Assembly: GCF_028606985.1 (NCBI RefSeq)
Contig: NZ_CP117416.1
Span: 3,510,001 to 3,574,000 of the forward strand
Reading direction: 5' to 3'
DNA length: 64,000 nucleotides
Source of the DNA: Paenibacillus kyungheensis
GTDB taxonomy: Bacteria > Bacillota > Bacilli > Paenibacillales > Paenibacillaceae
The translations under genes were made by a program, and so were the position numbers. The notes beneath the pieces were generated by a model. The model made no database searches and had not been told where the DNA came from. It saw only the letters and a list, made by a program, of their open reading frames with translations. Below, piece after piece: positions 60,657 to 64,000 of this stretch; the first letter of the stretch is position 1, and every line of letters starts with the position of its first letter.

Positions 60657-63600
60657 TTAGCTCAGAATCGTTTCCTGATCTTCCAATTGACCGACTACGA
60701 TATCGTTAACAACGTCTTTTTTCGGATTTGCAGTGACTGTATTAGTCAAAGACGGCATAGCGTAAGAAGAGAAGTTAATCGTATCTAACATTGTGAGCAA
60801 TGCTTCAACCGTATCCAGTGATGTCATACATACCACACCATTTTCAACAGCTTCACGGCGGATACGGAATCCGTCACGAGCAGGCGTTTTCCCTTTCGTG
60901 AAGGTATTGACTACAAAGTTGGCTTGTCCACTGCGGATCAGATCCAGAATGTTCGGCACACCTTCTGTCAATTTATGAATCACGGTTACTTTGATTCCTG
61001 CTTCTTCTAATGCTTTTGCTGTACCGCTTGTTGCAATAATTTTGTATCCTAGACGGTAAAATCCTTTAAGCAAGCGAACCGCTTCTGGCTTGTCTTTGTC
61101 TGCTACAGTTGCAATCAAAGCTCCGGTTGCCGGGATTTTCATACCTGCTCCGATTAGACCTTTGTATAGAGCTTTGGCATACAGTAGATCGCGTCCCATA
61201 ACTTCACCTGTTGATTTCATTTCAGGTCCAAGCGTAGGTTCTACACGGCGTAATTTGGCAAAAGAGAACACTGGAACTTTGACCGAAATATATTCGCTTT
61301 CTTTCCACAATCCTTCGCTATATCCCAAATCTTTAAGTTTAATGCCTAGAATCGCTTGTGTAGCAATCTTCGCCATTGGAATATCGGTTACTTTACTCAA
61401 GAATGGCACTGTGCGTGAAGAACGCGGATTCACTTCGATCACGTAGACTTCATTTTGGAAAATAACGAATTGGATATTTACCAAGCCGACAGTTTTAAGC
61501 TCTTTAGCTGTACGGATCGTGATATCGACTACTTTTTGCTTCAATTCTTCTGAAAGATGCTGTGGAGGATACACTGCGATGGAGTCACCGGAGTGAACTC
61601 CTGCGCGTTCGATATGTTCCATAATTCCTGGTACAACGACTGTTTCACCATCACAGATCGCATCCACTTCCACTTCTTTACCTAGCATATAACGGTCAAT
61701 CAGAACCGGATGCTCCGGATTTACTTTGACTGCTTCTGCCATATAGAGCAATAATTCTTCATCCGAGTATACAATTTCCATTGCACGTCCACCCAGTACA
61801 TAAGAAGGACGAACCAGTACCGGATAACCTAACTTTTGCGCTGTTTCTACCGCTTCATCTATCGATAGCACTGTGCTACCTTCAGGCTGTGCAATATTAA
61901 GGCGAGACAATAAAGCTTCGAACTTTTTGCGGTCTTCTGCTTCATCAATACTTGCCAAGCTTGTTCCTAGAATTTTAACGCCTGCTTTGCTTAATGGAGC
62001 TGCAAGGTTAATCGCTGTTTGTCCACCGAACTGTACGATAACTCCGATCGGATTCTCCTGTTCGATAACATTCATAACATCTTCAAAGAACAACGGTTCA
62101 AAGTACAGTCGATCCGACGTGTTAAAATCGGTTGAAACCGTCTCAGGGTTGTTATTAATAATAACTGCTTCATAACCGGACTCTTGAATAGCCCATACCG
62201 CATGTACAGTTGAATAATCGAACTCTATCCCTTGACCGATACGAATCGGACCCGAACCCAGCACTACGATTTTTTCTTTAGGGCTTTCGATTACTTCATT
62301 TTCTGTCTCAAATGTAGAGTAATAATATGGTGTAGTAGCTTCAAATTCTGCGGCACAAGTATCTACCATTTTGAATACAGGCATCATATTATTTTCTTTA
62401 CGATATGCACGAATGCTATGTTCGTTATTAAATGGATCTTCTGGATGATTGATATTGCGTAACTCCGCAATCGAGCGATCTGTAAATCCAAGACGCTTCG
62501 CCATATATAATGTATCATCGCTTAGTGTATCTTCTGATGAAAGTACAGATTCATATGCGACAATGCGTTCAATTTTATCTAAGAACCACCAGTCAATATT
62601 AGTAAGTTGTTGAATCTGTTCTAAGCTGTAGCCGCGGCGGAATGCTTCTGCCACCAAGAATAGACGCTCATCATCTGCTTTTATTAACCGTTCATCTAAT
62701 ACACTATCTTCGATATGTTCTGCATCTTTTAGATGAATACGATGAACACCGATTTCAAGCGAACGTACTGCTTTGTGAATCGCTTCTTCAAATGTACGTC
62801 CAATCGCCATTACTTCGCCTGTTGCTTTCATCTGTGTACCTAATTTACGGTTAGCACTGATAAATTTATCAAACGGCCAGCGTGGGATTTTAGCCACAAT
62901 ATAATCTAGTGTAGGTTCAAAGCAAGCATATGTTTGTCCTGTAACAGGGTTGACGATTTCATCCAATGTATAACCCATTGCAATCTTCGCTGCCATTTTC
63001 GCAATTGGATATCCTGTTGCTTTGGAAGCAAGTGCAGATGAACGACTTACACGTGGATTTACTTCGATCACATAGTATTGATAGCTTTGTGGATCAAGGG
63101 CGAACTGTACGTTACATCCACCTTCAATATTCAGCGCACGAATAATTTTAAGCGATGCAGAGCGTAGCATTTGATATTCACGATCAGAAAGCGTCTGGCT
63201 AGGTGCAACTACGATACTATCGCCGGTATGCACACCTACTGGATCAAAGTTCTCCATGTTGCAGACTACGATACAGTTATCGTTTGCATCACGCATGACT
63301 TCGTACTCGACTTCTTTCATACCTGCGATACTTTTCTCTACCAGACATTGTCCGATCGGGCTATAACGAATACCTGCTTGTACCGTTTCGCGTAATTCTT
63401 CTTCATTGATACAGATACCACCACCTGTACCTCCTAATGTATACGCAGGACGAACAATAATTGGATATCCAATCTCATTTGCAAATGCTAACGATTCTTC
63501 AAGTGTAGTTACGATAACACTATCAGGAACAGGTTGATCCAATTCGCGCATCAAGTCGCGGAATAAGTCACGATCTTCCGCTTTTTCGATCGATTCTAAT

Positions 63601-63956
63601 TGAGTTCCTAGCAACTTCACGTTTTCGCTTTCTAGTACTCCTGCACGTGCCAATTCTACAGCCATATTTAAGCCTGTTTGTCCACCCAATGTAGGTAGTA
63701 GACCATCAGGACGTTCTTGACGAATAATTTGAGTGACGAATTCAAGTGTAATAGGCTCGATATAGACTTTATCTGCCATATTCGTATCAGTCATGATTGT
63801 TGCAGGGTTACTGTTGATAAGTACAACTTCTACCCCTTCTTCTTTGAGTGCCTGGCAAGCTTGTGTACCTGCATAGTCAAATTCAGCAGCTTGACCGATA
63901 ACAATAGGTCCGGAACCAATAACGAGTATTTTTTTGAGTTCATTATTTCTAGGCAT
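60657..63956 (-). CDS. carB: Carbamoyl-phosphate synthase large chain
   Basis: Makes carbamoyl phosphate from glutamine-derived ammonia, bicarbonate and two ATP, for pyrimidines and arginine. A 1099-residue protein with two homologous halves: [20 protein letters not shown] at the start, [19 protein letters not shown] in the middle, ATP-grasp motifs ([27 protein letters not shown]) and a C-terminal MGS-like regulatory domain ([17 protein letters not shown]). A 25-residue tail makes it slightly longer than usual (about 1070). It starts 1 base after the carA stop and lies in the pyr operon, so it is the pyrimidine (pyrAB) enzyme. Confidence 0.97.
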   Translation of the reverse strand: MPRNNELKKILVIGSGPIVIGQAAEFDYAGTQACQALKEEGVEVVLINSNPATIMTDTNMADKVYIEPITLEFVTQIIRQERPDGLLPTLGGQTGLNMAVELARAGVLESENVKLLGTQLESIEKAEDRDLFRDLMRELDQPVPDSVIVTTLEESLAFANEIGYPIIVRPAYTLGGTGGGICINEEELRETVQAGIRYSPIGQCLVEKSIAGMKEVEYEVMRDANDNCIVVCNMENFDPVGVHTGDSIVVAPSQTLSDREYQMLRSASLKIIRALNIEGGCNVQFALDPQSYQYYVIEVNPRVSRSSALASKATGYPIAKMAAKIAMGYTLDEIVNPVTGQTYACFEPTLDYIVAKIPRWPFDKFISANRKLGTQMKATGEVMAIGRTFEEAIHKAVRSLEIGVHRIHLKDAEHIEDSVLDERLIKADDERLFLVAEAFRRGYSLEQIQQLTNIDWWFLDKIERIVAYESVLSSEDTLSDDTLYMAKRLGFTDRSIAELRNINHPEDPFNNEHSIRAYRKENNMMPVFKMVDTCAAEFEATTPYYYSTFETENEVIESPKEKIVVLGSGPIRIGQGIEFDYSTVHAVWAIQESGYEAVIINNNPETVSTDFNTSDRLYFEPLFFEDVMNVIEQENPIGVIVQFGGQTAINLAAPLSKAGVKILGTSLASIDEAEDRKKFEALLSRLNIAQPEGSTVLSIDEAVETAQKLGYPVLVRPSYVLGGRAMEIVYSDEELLLYMAEAVKVNPEHPVLIDRYMLGKEVEVDAICDGETVVVPGIMEHIERAGVHSGDSIAVYPPQHLSEELKQKVVDITIRTAKELKTVGLVNIQFVIFQNEVYVIEVNPRSSRTVPFLSKVTDIPMAKIATQAILGIKLKDLGYSEGLWKESEYISVKVPVFSFAKLRRVEPTLGPEMKSTGEVMGRDLLYAKALYKGLIGAGMKIPATGALIATVADKDKPEAVRLLKGFYRLGYKIIATSGTAKALEEAGIKVTVIHKLTEGVPNILDLIRSGQANFVVNTFTKGKTPARDGFRIRREAVENGVVCMTSLDTVEALLTMLDTINFSSYAMPSLTNTVTANPKKDVVNDIVVGQLEDQETILS

Positions 63957-63957
63957 A

Positions 63958-64000
63958 TCAGTTAGCTCCTTTCACAGCAGCCATCATTTCGGCTTGACGC
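63958..64000 (-). CDS. carA: Carbamoyl-phosphate synthase small chain, C-terminal end (partial)
   Basis: The last 13 codons ([13 protein letters not shown]) and stop TGA at 63960-63958 lie just before carB. The rest is outside the window. The identity rests on position and the family's typical end. Confidence 0.8.
   Translation of the reverse strand, partial: RQAEMMAAVKGAN

Noticed and set aside
1-64000. Mobile elements, CRISPR arrays or phage genes
   Set aside because: No transposase, integrase, regularly spaced repeats or phage structural genes were seen; all regions read as resident chromosome.

Overview
The window looks like an ordinary chromosomal segment of a Paenibacillus-type, low-to-mid GC, spore-forming firmicute. 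The evidence is the gene content (CcpA with a YtxJ/BrxC bacilliredoxin upstream, YlaN, YrzB-type DUF1292, YktB, Bacillus-type SpeA, TyrZ-type TyrS under a T-box, RpsD with its own long leader), strong AGGAGG-type ribosome sites, and frequent GTG/TTG starts. Species cannot be fixed from sequence reading alone. I saw no phage, insertion sequence, CRISPR array or toxin island. Most genes lie on the minus strand.

Layout. 0-5.4 kb: Ca2+/H+ antiporter, YlaN, an HPr-like protein without the phosphorylatable histidine, an M29 aminopeptidase and a GAF-GAF-GGDEF diguanylate cyclase. 5.5-6.5 kb: rpsD with promoter, structured leader and terminator. 6.5-10.5 kb: a chemoreceptor and tyrS with a complete T-box leader (UAC specifier). 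10.6-16.3 kb: a class A penicillin-binding protein with two fibronectin-III modules, ccpA, brxC and a DJ-1/PfpI protein. 16.4-20.2 kb: a two-gene PTS operon (GlcNAc-type EIICBA plus Enzyme I) with no ptsH between them. 20.3-25.6 kb: CoA-binding protein, aroA, rhodanese, aroK, gnd and an uncharacterised gene. 25.9-32.4 kb: yktB, an MFS transporter, speA, DUF1292, a stalk-domain protein, a metallo-hydrolase and a GNAT acetyltransferase. 32.6-37.7 kb: GH3 beta-glucosidase, a small WYL-like gene behind two LexA-type boxes, glutamate racemase and an alpha/beta hydrolase. 37.7-41 kb: an SDR and a three-gene amino-acid ABC importer. 41-46.9 kb: small unknown genes, tRNA-Val, a seven-module Ig-like surface protein and ung. 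47-55.9 kb: a mannan-use locus. 56.4-58.9 kb: two tRNA-Leu copies, a GAF histidine-kinase-like protein, two very small genes and a CAU-anticodon tRNA. 59.1-64 kb: the 3' part of the pyrimidine operon, carA(end)-carB-pyrF-pyrE.

How genes work together. The mannan locus encodes a secreted GH26 endo-mannanase with a discoidin-like domain, a binding protein and two permeases for uptake, a cytoplasmic GH2 beta-mannosidase and a LacI-family regulator. No ABC ATPase is encoded here, so a shared MsmX-type ATPase is expected elsewhere. A CcpA-type cre-like site sits just before the binding-protein gene, and ccpA itself and the PTS genes are in the same window.

Nothing here is clearly a new large system. 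The most interesting items are the histidine-less HPr-like protein, the WYL-like gene behind a LexA-type promoter, a possible upstream reading frame with a perfect extended Shine-Dalgarno before the mannanase, the histidine-kinase-like protein without a recognisable G1 box, and several unexplained palindromes and leader structures.
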